A stretch of 12,963 nucleotides of DNA from Betaproteobacteria bacterium (GCA_019237595.1 JAFAGU010000037.1:1-12963), one strand, 5' to 3'. Positions 6,886 to 12,963 are shown, counted from the first letter of the stretch. Notes: generated from the letters alone by a model not told the origin. Program-made: numbers and translations.

Positions 6886-6952
6886 GCTCGCCGAGACGCT
6901 CGTCGGCATGCGCGTGGGGACTTAAACTAGGGCCTCCGGAAAGGAGCGAACC

Positions 6953-7026
6953 ATGGCCATGGTGAAGCATCTGACCATCCCAAGTTCGGCGGAGGAAAGG
7001 TCGGCTCGACGCAGCAGAAGAAATAG
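6953..7026 (+). pseudogene. Small gene before the Rieske gene, apparently broken by a one-base frameshift
   Basis: A strong ribosome binding site, AAGGAG (6941-6946), sits six bases before ATG at 6953. The ATG frame starts well (MAMVKHLTIP, 8 of 10 third bases G/C). It then becomes rich in AGA/AGG/CGA codons and runs to a TGA at 7060, inside the Rieske gene. The frame one base back reads KFGGGKVGSTQQKK, with 10 of 13 third bases G/C from 6985, and stops at TAG 7024-7026. That stop is 12 bases before the Rieske TTG, with a ribosome binding site between. That frame has no start of its own. One extra A in the AA at 6982-6983 would join both parts into a 24-residue basic peptide. This may be a sequencing deletion, a real mutation or recoding. 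I do not recognise the peptide. TAAACT at 6923-6928 could be a -10; no -35 was seen. Confidence 0.45.
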
Positions 7027-7038
7027 CAGGAACGAAGG

Positions 7039-7734
7039 TTGGAGCGGCGCGATTTCCTGAAGCTCTGCGCCGTGGGCGCTGCCGGCGCCGCGGCGCCCGC
7101 GATCGCGGCGGATGCGCAGGCGCGCTTCTACTCGCGCTCGCGGCTCGTCGACGAGAAGGGCGCTCCGCTCCTCGCTTCCGCGGTGCCGGTCAAGCGCAAC
7201 CTGATCTTCAACTATCCGTACGAAGCGACGCCGTGCTTCCTGCTGAACCTCGGCGAGCCGGTCAAGCCGGCCGCGAAGCTTGCGACGGCCGACCATCAGT
7301 CCTACGAGTGGAAAGGCGGGGTCGGACCTGGCCGTTCCATCGTCGCGTACTCCGCGATCTGCGCCCACAAGCTCACCTATCCGACGCGCGAGATCAGCTT
7401 CATCAGCTTCCGCGCCGAGAAAGGCCCCGCCGACCGGCAGGCGTCGGTCATCCATTGCTGCTCCGAGCACAGCCAGTACGACCCCTCGCAGGGCGCCCGC
7501 GTCGTCGCCGGCCCGGCGCCCCAGCCGCTCGCCGCCATCCTTCTCGAGCAGCATGCGAGGAGCGGGGAGCTCTACGCCGTCGGCACGCTCGGCGGGGAGA
7601 TGTTCGGGGAATTCTTCGCCAAGTACGAATTCAAGCTCGCGATGGAGCTCGGCGCCTCCTCCCGGCGCGCCTCCGGCCCCGACTGCGTCGTACGGCCGAT
7701 CGAGAACTACTGCCGCCAGCAGGTGAAGTGCTAG
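7039..7734 (+). CDS. Tat-exported Rieske [2Fe-2S] protein
   Basis: A 231-residue protein with a twin-arginine signal (ERRDFLKLCAVGAAGAAAPAIA, residues 2-23, split here as RRDFLK plus a hydrophobic Ala/Gly stretch). It is therefore a periplasmic protein folded with its cofactor before export, or one anchored by the uncleaved signal. Cluster ligands are Cys108-Ala-His110 and Cys141-Ser-Glu-His144 followed by QYDP, the Rieske C-x-H / C-x2-H pattern. The first ligand box lacks the extra Cys that forms the disulfide in cytochrome bc1 Rieske proteins, and the gap between boxes is 30 residues, against about 15-17 in typical members. The start is TTG at 7039 with AGGAA at 7028-7032. No cytochrome b or molybdoenzyme partner is visible, so it may donate to, or accept from, a complex encoded elsewhere. 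The C-terminus has Cys225 and Cys231. Confidence 0.87.
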   Translation: MERRDFLKLCAVGAAGAAAPAIAADAQARFYSRSRLVDEKGAPLLASAVPVKRNLIFNYPYEATPCFLLNLGEPVKPAAKLATADHQSYEWKGGVGPGRSIVAYSAICAHKLTYPTREISFISFRAEKGPADRQASVIHCCSEHSQYDPSQGARVVAGPAPQPLAAILLEQHARSGELYAVGTLGGEMFGEFFAKYEFKLAMELGASSRRASGPDCVVRPIENYCRQQVKC

Positions 7735-8405
7735 CGTGGCTCGGCGAGCGGGACCCGTTCCCGCCCGTCGAAAAGTCGCTCCGTGAGCCGAACGGCCTGC
7801 TCTGCGCGGGAGGCGATCTTTCGCCGGCGCGGCTCCTCGACGCCTACAGGCACGGCATCTTCCCCTGGTTCTCGCGCGGCGAGCCGATCCTGTGGTGGAG
7901 CCCCGATCCCCGCATGGTGCTCTACTGCGACGAGCTCAAGGTCTCGCGCTCGCTCGCGAAGAGCGTTCGGAACAAGGGCTTCGAGCTCGCCGTCGACTCG
8001 GCGTTCCCGGCCGTGCTCCAGGGCTGCGCCGAGCGACCCGAAGGGACGTGGTTGAACCGCGCGATGAAATCCGCCTATCTTGCCCTCCATGAGGCGGGGC
8101 ATGCCCACAGCTTCGAGACCTGGCGCGACGGCGAGCTCGTCGGCGGCCTCTACGGCGTCGCCATCGGCCGCATGTTCTTCGGCGAGTCGATGTTTTCGCG
8201 CGCCACCGACGCCTCCAAGGTTGCCCTCGTTCGGCTCGTGGAGTTCCTGCGCGCCCGGGCGTTCCCGCTCATCGACTGCCAGATGAATACGCCGCTGCTC
8301 GCCTCGCTGGGCGCGCGCGAGATCCCGCGGCGCGATTTCTTGCGCGCGGTGTCCGCCTTGGTAAACTACCCGGAGCGTGCGGGACAATGGAAAGCGGCTC
8401 CTTGA
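7728..8405 (+). CDS. aat: Leucyl/phenylalanyl-tRNA-protein transferase
   Basis: A 225-residue Aat, which transfers Leu or Phe from aminoacyl-tRNA to proteins with N-terminal Lys or Arg, marking them for ClpS/ClpAP degradation. Conserved segments are in order: YRHGIFPW (residues 40-47), WWSPDPR (56-62), HEAGHAHSFE (121-130), GGLYGVAIGRMFFGESMFS (139-157) and the DCQ of LIDCQ (183-185). I take the GTG at 7728-7730, giving MLAWLGERDPFPPVE, which matches the usual short lead before the PFPP motif; this overlaps the end of the Rieske gene by seven bases. The gene is followed after 17 bases by bpt, the acidic-residue counterpart of the same N-degron pathway. Confidence 0.95.
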   Translation: MLAWLGERDPFPPVEKSLREPNGLLCAGGDLSPARLLDAYRHGIFPWFSRGEPILWWSPDPRMVLYCDELKVSRSLAKSVRNKGFELAVDSAFPAVLQGCAERPEGTWLNRAMKSAYLALHEAGHAHSFETWRDGELVGGLYGVAIGRMFFGESMFSRATDASKVALVRLVEFLRARAFPLIDCQMNTPLLASLGAREIPRRDFLRAVSALVNYPERAGQWKAAP

Positions 8406-8422
8406 AAGCGGGCGAGGCCTGA

Positions 8423-9172
8423 GTGTCGAGACTTAACGACCTCCCGCACGCGGTCCTGCAGTTCTACGTGACGGCGCCCTACCCGTGTAGCTATCTGCCC
8501 GACAGGATGGCCCGCTCGCAGGTCGCGACGCCGAGCCACCTCATCAATACCGAGCTCTACGGCGACCTCGTCAAGACCGGCTTTCGCCGCAGCGGCATCT
8601 TCACGTACCGCCCGCATTGCGACAGCTGCCGCGCCTGCGTGCCGGTGCGCATCCCCGTGCGCGACTTCCGGGCGAACCGCTCGCAGCGGCGCGCGTGGAA
8701 GCAGCACGCCGACCTGACGGTCCATCCGCAGCCGCTCAAGTTCCGGCTCGAGCACTATGCGCTCTACCTGCGCTACCAGTCCAAGCGCCACTCCGGCGGC
8801 GGCATGGACAACGACAGCCGCGACCAGTACTCGCACTTCCTCCTCCAGAGCCGCGTCGACACGCGGCTGATCGAGTTCCGCGACGCGGGGCAGCTGGTCA
8901 TGGTGTCGATCGTCGACTACCTGCCCGACGGCCTCTCTTCCGTCTACACGTTCTACGAGCCGGAGCGCCGCAGCGCGAGCTTCGGCACCTACAACGTGCT
9001 CTGGCAGATCGAATCCTGCCGCGCGCTCGGGCTCCCCTACCTCTACCTCGGCTACTGGATCCGCGAGAGCCCGAAGATGGCCTACAAGTCCAAGTTCGAG
9101 CCGATCGAGGGCTTCGTCGGCGGCATCTGGCGGCGGCTGCGCCACCGCCCCGCGGACGAGAACCGGGCTTGA
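8423..9172 (+). CDS. bpt: Aspartate/glutamate leucyltransferase (bacterial ATE1 homologue)
   Basis: A 249-residue Bpt, which moves Leu from Leu-tRNA onto proteins with N-terminal Asp or Glu so that ClpS recognises them. The N-terminal domain has the ATE-type cysteines: Cys22 in PYPCSYL and Cys66, Cys69, Cys72 in HCDSCRACVPVRI. The GNAT-like half has KRHSGGGMDND, YTFYEP, FGTYNVLWQIE and YLYLGYWIRESPKMAYKSKFEPIE. The GTG at 8423 is preceded by GAGG and starts the conserved LNDLPHAVLQFY segment. The stop overlaps the TTG start of pyrD as TTGA. Together with aat 17 bases upstream it gives the cell both leucylation branches of the N-degron pathway; the adaptor clpS is not in this window. Confidence 0.95.
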   Translation: MSRLNDLPHAVLQFYVTAPYPCSYLPDRMARSQVATPSHLINTELYGDLVKTGFRRSGIFTYRPHCDSCRACVPVRIPVRDFRANRSQRRAWKQHADLTVHPQPLKFRLEHYALYLRYQSKRHSGGGMDNDSRDQYSHFLLQSRVDTRLIEFRDAGQLVMVSIVDYLPDGLSSVYTFYEPERRSASFGTYNVLWQIESCRALGLPYLYLGYWIRESPKMAYKSKFEPIEGFVGGIWRRLRHRPADENRA

Positions 9173-10176
9173 GCCTCTACGGGCTCGCCCGACCGCTTCT
9201 TTTCTCGCTAGACCCGGAAACCGCACATCGCCTCACGCTGCGCGCGGCGGATGTTTTTTCGCTGCTCCTCTCCTCTCCCTGTCCGTCGAATCCGGCGCGC
9301 GTCATGGGGCTCGACTTCCCGAATCGCGTGGGCCTCGCAGCGGGGCTCGACAAGGACGCGGCGCACATCGACGCCCTGGCCGCCCTGGGCTTCGGCTTCC
9401 TCGAGGTGGGTACCGTGACGCCGCGGCCGCAGCCCGGCAATCCGCGGCCCCGGCTCTTCCGCCTCCCGGAGAAGGAGGCGCTCATCAACCGCTTCGGCTT
9501 CAACAACGTCGGCATCGACGCATTCCTGCGCAACGTCGAGCGCTCGCGCTGGCGCGGCATCCTGGGCGTGAACCTGGGCAAGAACGCCGACACGCCGGCC
9601 GATCTCGCCGCCGACGACTACGAGGCGGGGCTCGAGAAAGTCTATGCGCGCGCCTCCTACGTCACCATCAACATCTCTTCGCCGAACACCAAGGGCCTCC
9701 GCGACTTGCAGTCGAAGGACTCGCTCGAGGCGCTGCTGCAGCGGATCTCGCTCCGGCGCAAGATCCTCGCGGACCGCCAGGGCCGGCGGGTCCCGCTCGC
9801 GCTCAAGGTGGCCCCGGACCTCGACGATGCCGCGATCGGCGACATCGCCGACGCCGTGCGGCGCCATGGCGTGGATGCGGTGATCGCCACCAACACGACC
9901 GTGAGCCGCGAAGGCGTCGAAGGCGAGCCCAACGCCGGCGAGGCCGGGGGGCTCTCGGGCGCGCCGGTGCGCCGCCGCGCGACCGAGGTGCTCTCCAAGT
10001 TCGCCGCCCTGCTCAAGGGCGAGGCCGCGCTGATCGGCGCGGGGGGCATTCTCTCCGTCGACGACGCGCGCGAGAAGTTCGCCGCGGGCGCTTCGCTCGT
10101 CCAGCTCTACACCGGACTCATCTATCGGGGGCCGGAGCTCGTTCGCGAATGCGCATCGGCGTCCCTCGCGAGGTAA
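9169..10176 (+). CDS. pyrD: Dihydroorotate dehydrogenase (quinone), class 2
   Basis: A 335-residue PyrD that oxidises dihydroorotate to orotate in pyrimidine synthesis and passes electrons to quinone at the inner membrane. Class 2 features are the N-terminal amphipathic extension (MSLYGLARPLLFSLDPETAHRL, two parts: SLYGLARPLLF and DPETAHRL), then VGLAAGLDKDA, EVGTVTPRPQPGNPRPRLFRL, NRFGFNN, GVNLGKN, TINISSPNTKGLRDLQ with the catalytic Ser, LKVAPDL, ATNTTVSR, GGLSG and IGAGGI for FMN phosphate. The start is a TTG overlapping the bpt stop as TTGA; the family-conserved SLYGLARPLLF begins immediately after it and no ATG or GTG gives a plausible N-terminus. The 3' end overlaps the next gene by 28 bases. 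FMN is the cofactor. Confidence 0.96.
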   Translation: MSLYGLARPLLFSLDPETAHRLTLRAADVFSLLLSSPCPSNPARVMGLDFPNRVGLAAGLDKDAAHIDALAALGFGFLEVGTVTPRPQPGNPRPRLFRLPEKEALINRFGFNNVGIDAFLRNVERSRWRGILGVNLGKNADTPADLAADDYEAGLEKVYARASYVTINISSPNTKGLRDLQSKDSLEALLQRISLRRKILADRQGRRVPLALKVAPDLDDAAIGDIADAVRRHGVDAVIATNTTVSREGVEGEPNAGEAGGLSGAPVRRRATEVLSKFAALLKGEAALIGAGGILSVDDAREKFAAGASLVQLYTGLIYRGPELVRECASASLAR

Positions 10177-11198
10177 AGGACGGCGAGCGGCGCGTCGCGC
10201 TAACGCCTCAGGGCGCCGGCTTTCTCGTCCAGCGTGGCATCCGCGTCGTCATCGAGCCGGGCGCAGGAATGGGCAGCGGCTTTCCCGATGCCGACTATCG
10301 CGAAAGCGGCGCGGCCCTGGATGACCCGTGGCGCTGCGAGCTCGTCCTCAAGGTGAAGGAGCTGCAGCCGGCGGAATACCGCAAGCCGCGCGCGGGCCAG
10401 ACCGTCTTCGGCTTCCAGCACTTCGCCCCGGAGCCGGCGCTCCTCGACGCCGCGCTCGCGAGCGGCGCGAGCTTCATCGCCTTCGAGACGGTCGGCCAGG
10501 AAGGCGGCCGGCTGCCGATCCTCGCACCCATGTCGGCGATCGCCGGGCGCCTTGCCGTCCTCGTGGGCGCCTGGTTCCTGCAGACGCAGAATGGCGGAAG
10601 CGGCGTATTGCTTCCCGGCGTGGAGGGCGTGGCGCCCGGCCGCGTCGTCATCCTGGGCGCGGGCAATGTCGGCTCGAATGCGCTTTCCGTCGCCGCGGGC
10701 ATGCGGGCAAGCGTCACGGTGCATGCCAGATCGGAGAAGCGGTTCGCGGCGCTCCGAAAGGCCTTCCCCGACGCAGTCTTGACGACGGCGCCGGCCGCCG
10801 TCGAACGCGCGGACCTCGTCATCGGCGGCGTCCTGACGCCCGGGCAGATGTCCCCGAAGCTCCTTGCGCGAGCCATGCTGCGAGCGATGAGACCAGGCTC
10901 CGTGCTCGTCGATGTCGGCATCGACCAGGGCGGCATCGCGGAGACCTCGCGCCCCACGTCGCATGCCGCGCCGACGTACGTCGAGGAAGGCGTCATCCAC
11001 TACTGCGTGCCCAACATGCCCGCCGCTTGCGCGCGCACTGCGAGCCTCGCGCTCGAGCAGGCGGTGCTGCCCTATCTCGAGAGCCTCGCCGCCGGCCGGC
11101 TCGACGGGGACCTCCGCACCGGATTGCAGGTTCGCGGCGGGCGGGTAACGCACGAGCAGCTCGCGCGCGATACCGGGCGACAATACGCGCCGTCATGA
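10149..11198 (+). CDS. ald: Alanine dehydrogenase family protein
   Basis: A 349-residue enzyme of the alanine dehydrogenase / transhydrogenase-alpha family, which interconverts alanine with pyruvate plus ammonia. The N-terminus RIGVPREVKDGERRVALTP contains the pyruvate-binding Arg15. Next come KVKE (Lys70), the catalytic-type His91 in FGFQHFAPEP, PMSAIAGRLAV (127-137), the Rossmann motif LGAGNVGSNA (169-178), and GIDQGGIAETSRPTSHAAPTY with Asp259. The HYCVPNMPAACARTASLAL segment (284-302) is typical of Ald. Two departures stand out: strand 2 ends VTVHARSEKR, where NAD-dependent Ald has an acidic residue, and the length is some 20 residues below the usual 370. The start overlaps pyrD by 28 bases and the stop overlaps the ferredoxin start (ATGA). 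Substrate could differ from alanine. Confidence 0.85.
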   Translation: MRIGVPREVKDGERRVALTPQGAGFLVQRGIRVVIEPGAGMGSGFPDADYRESGAALDDPWRCELVLKVKELQPAEYRKPRAGQTVFGFQHFAPEPALLDAALASGASFIAFETVGQEGGRLPILAPMSAIAGRLAVLVGAWFLQTQNGGSGVLLPGVEGVAPGRVVILGAGNVGSNALSVAAGMRASVTVHARSEKRFAALRKAFPDAVLTTAPAAVERADLVIGGVLTPGQMSPKLLARAMLRAMRPGSVLVDVGIDQGGIAETSRPTSHAAPTYVEEGVIHYCVPNMPAACARTASLALEQAVLPYLESLAAGRLDGDLRTGLQVRGGRVTHEQLARDTGRQYAPS

Positions 11199-11533
11199 GA
11201 CGCGACTCGGCTGCCCGGATCGACGAGGCCCGCTGCATCGGCTGCACGCTGTGCATCGAAGCCTGTCCGGTGGATGCAATCATCGGCGCGCGCGGCGTCA
11301 TGCACGCCGTGATGGAGAGCTGGTGCATCGGCTGCGCGCTCTGCGTGCCGCCCTGCCCGGTGGACTGCATCGTGATGGAGAAGCCGGCCGGGCGCTTCAC
11401 GGACGAGCACAAGAAGGCCGCGCAGCGCCGCGCACGGGCGCGGAAGGCGCGGCTCGCACGGCAGGCGATCCGGCCGGTGCCGGACCCGGCGGCCGCCCTC
11501 GCCGAAGCGCTGGCGAGGAGAAAGCGCAAATGA
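11195..11533 (+). CDS. RsxB/RnfB-like 2[4Fe-4S] ferredoxin, short form
   Basis: A 112-residue protein with two canonical cluster motifs, CIGCTLCIEACP (Cys14, 17, 20, 24) and CIGCALCVPPCP (Cys44, 47, 50, 54), plus an extra Cys58. The block DEARCIGCTLC...ACPVDAIIGA...MHAV...WCIGC resembles the ferredoxin domain of RnfB/RsxB. Full RnfB also has an N-terminal membrane anchor and a separate Fe-S domain; both are absent, so this is a soluble short form. Residues 70-112 form a basic Ala/Arg/Lys-rich tail. The ATG overlaps the ald stop (ATGA) and the stop overlaps the nth ATG. nth also lies next to the rsx genes in E. coli, so the pair may be a remnant of that order, but no other rsx/rnf gene is here. 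A role in supplying electrons is inference. Confidence 0.85.
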   Translation: MRRDSAARIDEARCIGCTLCIEACPVDAIIGARGVMHAVMESWCIGCALCVPPCPVDCIVMEKPAGRFTDEHKKAAQRRARARKARLARQAIRPVPDPAAALAEALARRKRK

Positions 11534-12174
11534 ATCCGCAGAAGCGGCGCGAGATCTTCGAGCGCCTGCGGGCCGCCAATCCCCATCCGACGACGGAGCT
11601 CCATTACCGCACGCCGTTCCAGCTCCTGGTCGCAGTGGTGCTCTCCGCCCAGGCGACCGACAAGTCGGTGAACCTCGCCACCGGGCCGCTCTTCGAGAAG
11701 CACGCCACGCCGGAGGCGATCGCACGCCTCGGCGTCGCGGGGCTCGAGAAGTACATCAAGAGCATCGGCCTCTACCGCACCAAGGCGAAGAACGTCGTCG
11801 CGCTCTCGAAGATCCTCCTCGAGGAGCACGGCGGAGAAGTGCCGGCGGAGCGCGAGGCGCTCGAGCGGCTGCCCGGCGTCGGGCGCAAGACGGCGAACGT
11901 GGTCCTGAACACCGCGTTCGGCCAGCCCACCGTCGCCGTGGACACGCACATCTTCCGCGTGGCGAACCGCACCGGCCTCGCGCCGGGGAAGGACGTCCTC
12001 GAAGTCGAGCAGAAGCTGCTGAAGACGATACCGCCGGAGTTCCTCAAGGACGCGCACCATTGGCTCATCCTGCACGGGCGCTACGTCTGCGTGGCGCGCA
12101 AACCCTTGTGTGGCGTTTGCGTGCTCGTCGATCTTTGCCCCTACGAACCGAAGACTCTGTCCGGCGCCGGTTGA
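11530..12174 (+). CDS. nth: Endonuclease III, DNA glycosylase/AP lyase
   Basis: A 214-residue Nth that excises oxidised pyrimidines and cleaves the abasic site in base excision repair. The helix-hairpin-helix motif LPGVGRKTANVVL carries catalytic Lys120, followed by VDTHIFRV with Asp138. The C-terminal [4Fe-4S] site is C-x6-C-x2-C-x5-C: Cys187, Cys194, Cys197 and Cys203. Length and residue numbers match E. coli Nth. The ATG overlaps the ferredoxin stop as ATGA, and AGGAG at 11516-11520 is a good ribosome binding site nine bases upstream. It ends the plus-strand gene cluster; 119 bases without a gene follow. Confidence 0.97.
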   Translation: MNPQKRREIFERLRAANPHPTTELHYRTPFQLLVAVVLSAQATDKSVNLATGPLFEKHATPEAIARLGVAGLEKYIKSIGLYRTKAKNVVALSKILLEEHGGEVPAEREALERLPGVGRKTANVVLNTAFGQPTVAVDTHIFRVANRTGLAPGKDVLEVEQKLLKTIPPEFLKDAHHWLILHGRYVCVARKPLCGVCVLVDLCPYEPKTLSGAG

Positions 12175-12293
12175 CATGTAGGAATCGCCGCACGCGCCGC
12201 AGGTTCGGCGGACTTTCCAGAGGCGGACGCTGATCCTCCAAGTCGAGCGCAACCTTGCCCCTGAAGCCAGTGACCGGATAGGTTTCCACCTCT
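12175..12293. other. Intergenic spacer between nth and the antiporter gene
   Basis: No gene or RNA was recognised here. A small inverted repeat (CGCCG at 12195-12199, CGGCG at 12206-12210) follows nth but has no U-tract, so it is not a convincing terminator. A possible weak promoter for the antiporter gene is TTGCCC (12255-12260) and GATAGG (12277-12282), 16 bases apart. The bases just before the ATG at 12294 (GGTTTCCACCTCT) contain no Shine-Dalgarno sequence. Confidence 0.4.
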
Positions 12294-12963
12294 ATGCTCG
12301 ATATCGTCCTGCTCCTCGCCGTCCTTGCGACCTTGCTCGTGGTCGTCGCCGTCTCCCAGCCGGTGGCGGTACGGCTCAAGGTTGCGCCGGTGGTGCTCCT
12401 CGCCGTCATCGGGGTGGCCATCGGCGCGGTGTCGCTTGTCTTGGTGCACACTCCCCTTTCCGCCCGCTACGGCGATCTGGCGGGGCTGTTCGCCGACCTG
12501 CCGGTCGGCGCCGAGACCTTCATTTACGTCTTTCTCCCGCTGCTTGTCTTCGAGGGCGCGATCACGGTCGACGTGCGGCGGATGCTTGAGGACGCCGCCC
12601 CGATCCTGATGCTGGCCGTTGTCGCCACCGTCGTGTGCACCGCCGTGGTCGGCTTCGCGCTTTGGCCGATCGCGGGCCTGCCGCTTGTCGTCTGCCTGCT
12701 GCTTGGCGCGGTGGTGGCGACCACTGATCCGGCGGCGGTCATCGCGGTGTTCCGCGATGTCGGCGCCCCGGCTCGGCTAACCCGCCTCGTCGAGGGCGAG
12801 GCGCTTCTGAATGACGCCGCGGCGATCGTGATGTTCACGGTGCTGCTCGGGGTGATCGTCTCCGGTCAGCAGCCGAACCTCATCGTTGGCGAGGAGCAGT
12901 TCCTGGTTTCCTTTTTCGGCGGCGCGGCTCTGGGATTTTTCGCCGGGCGCGCGTTGCTGCAGC
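12294..12963 (+). CDS. CPA1-type sodium (cation)/proton antiporter, N-terminal part
   Basis: The first 223 residues of an inner-membrane antiporter that exchanges protons for Na+ or K+; the gene runs off the right edge. Hydrophobic segments lie near residues 3-20, 31-51, 76-90, 103-125, 128-152, 174-190 and 203-223. Family signatures are FIYVFLPLLVFEGAI (77-90), ATTDPAAVIAVFRDVG (142-157) and the ion-binding Asn173-Asp174 in LVEGEALLNDAAAIVMF, the ND motif of electrogenic-type CPA families as seen in NhaP-like proteins. The ATG at 12294 is the first start after an in-frame TAG at 12279. CTT leucine codons are common (nine in this part, against one in nth), a mild hint of different origin. The downstream regulatory domain, if any, is outside the window. 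Confidence 0.88.
   Translation, partial: MLDIVLLLAVLATLLVVVAVSQPVAVRLKVAPVVLLAVIGVAIGAVSLVLVHTPLSARYGDLAGLFADLPVGAETFIYVFLPLLVFEGAITVDVRRMLEDAAPILMLAVVATVVCTAVVGFALWPIAGLPLVVCLLLGAVVATTDPAAVIAVFRDVGAPARLTRLVEGEALLNDAAAIVMFTVLLGVIVSGQQPNLIVGEEQFLVSFFGGAALGFFAGRALLQ

Noticed and set aside
6890..6907. Inverted repeat GCCGA / TCGGC after the Nudix gene as a terminator
   Set aside because: Only a 5-bp stem with an 8-base loop and no U-run; common by chance in such GC-rich DNA.
12171..12176. Perfect TTGACA at the end of nth as a -35 promoter element
   Set aside because: No -10-like hexamer is found 16-18 bases downstream (the sequence there is GC-rich), so it is probably chance overlap with the stop codon.
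10993..12252. 419-codon open frame on the minus strand opposite ald, the ferredoxin and nth
   Set aside because: It spans three well-supported plus-strand genes and its translation is low-complexity with no motif; a GC-rich antisense artefact.
1..12963. CRISPR array, tRNA or rRNA genes, insertion sequence, prophage, toxin-antitoxin or defence island
   Set aside because: Looked for on both strands; no regular direct repeats, cloverleaf-like sequences, transposase motifs or defence-gene domains were seen.

Overview
The DNA is uniformly GC-rich. Gene content points to a Gram-negative proteobacterium, most likely a betaproteobacterium (Burkholderiales/Nitrosomonadales type): lipopolysaccharide-style glycosyltransferases, both bacterial N-degron transferases (aat and bpt), a class 2 dihydroorotate dehydrogenase, and a short RsxB/RnfB-like ferredoxin directly before nth. 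The assignment rests on gene content and style only. No rRNA, tRNA, CRISPR array, insertion sequence or phage gene was seen.

Layout. (1) 1-2850, minus strand: a four-gene glycan operon read as GT4 glycosyltransferase, short-chain dehydrogenase, HAD-IIIA (GmhB-like) phosphatase, then a GT9 heptosyltransferase-family gene that runs off the left edge. All three junctions are 4-base stop/start overlaps. (2) 2851-3032: a spacer with a 15-bp palindrome and a hairpin-forming leader. (3) 3033-5695, minus strand: an AMP-forming acyl-CoA synthetase and an FAD/NAD(P) oxidoreductase related to the N-terminal domain of SelD fusions, joined by a GTGA overlap. (4) 5696-5716: a 21-bp divergent spacer with -10-like hexamers on both strands, each placed so that transcripts would begin at or next to the start codon. 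(5) 5717-12174, plus strand: a tightly packed run of L-2-haloacid dehalogenase-like HAD, zinc-ribbon Nudix hydrolase, a small probably frameshifted gene, a Tat-exported Rieske protein, aat, bpt, pyrD, an alanine-dehydrogenase-family gene, a 2[4Fe-4S] ferredoxin and nth. (6) 12294 to the right edge: the 5' part of a CPA1-type cation/proton antiporter with somewhat different leucine codon use.

How the genes fit together. The minus-strand operon probably makes or modifies a cell-surface glycan. aat and bpt together give N-terminal leucylation or phenylalanylation of basic and acidic N-degrons for ClpS/ClpAP. pyrD, ald, the ferredoxin and nth are metabolic and DNA-repair functions linked mainly by translational coupling, and a shared pathway is not evident. 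Starts are unusual for such a short region: nudH-like, Rieske and pyrD appear to use TTG, while aat, bpt, the GmhB-like gene and the FAD oxidoreductase use GTG.

I see no convincing new multi-gene defence or mobile system. The observations most worth following are the frameshifted small gene before the Rieske protein, the divergent apparently leaderless promoter, the predicted NADP preference of the alanine dehydrogenase homologue, the atypical Rieske cluster spacing and the uncharacterised four-gene glycan operon.
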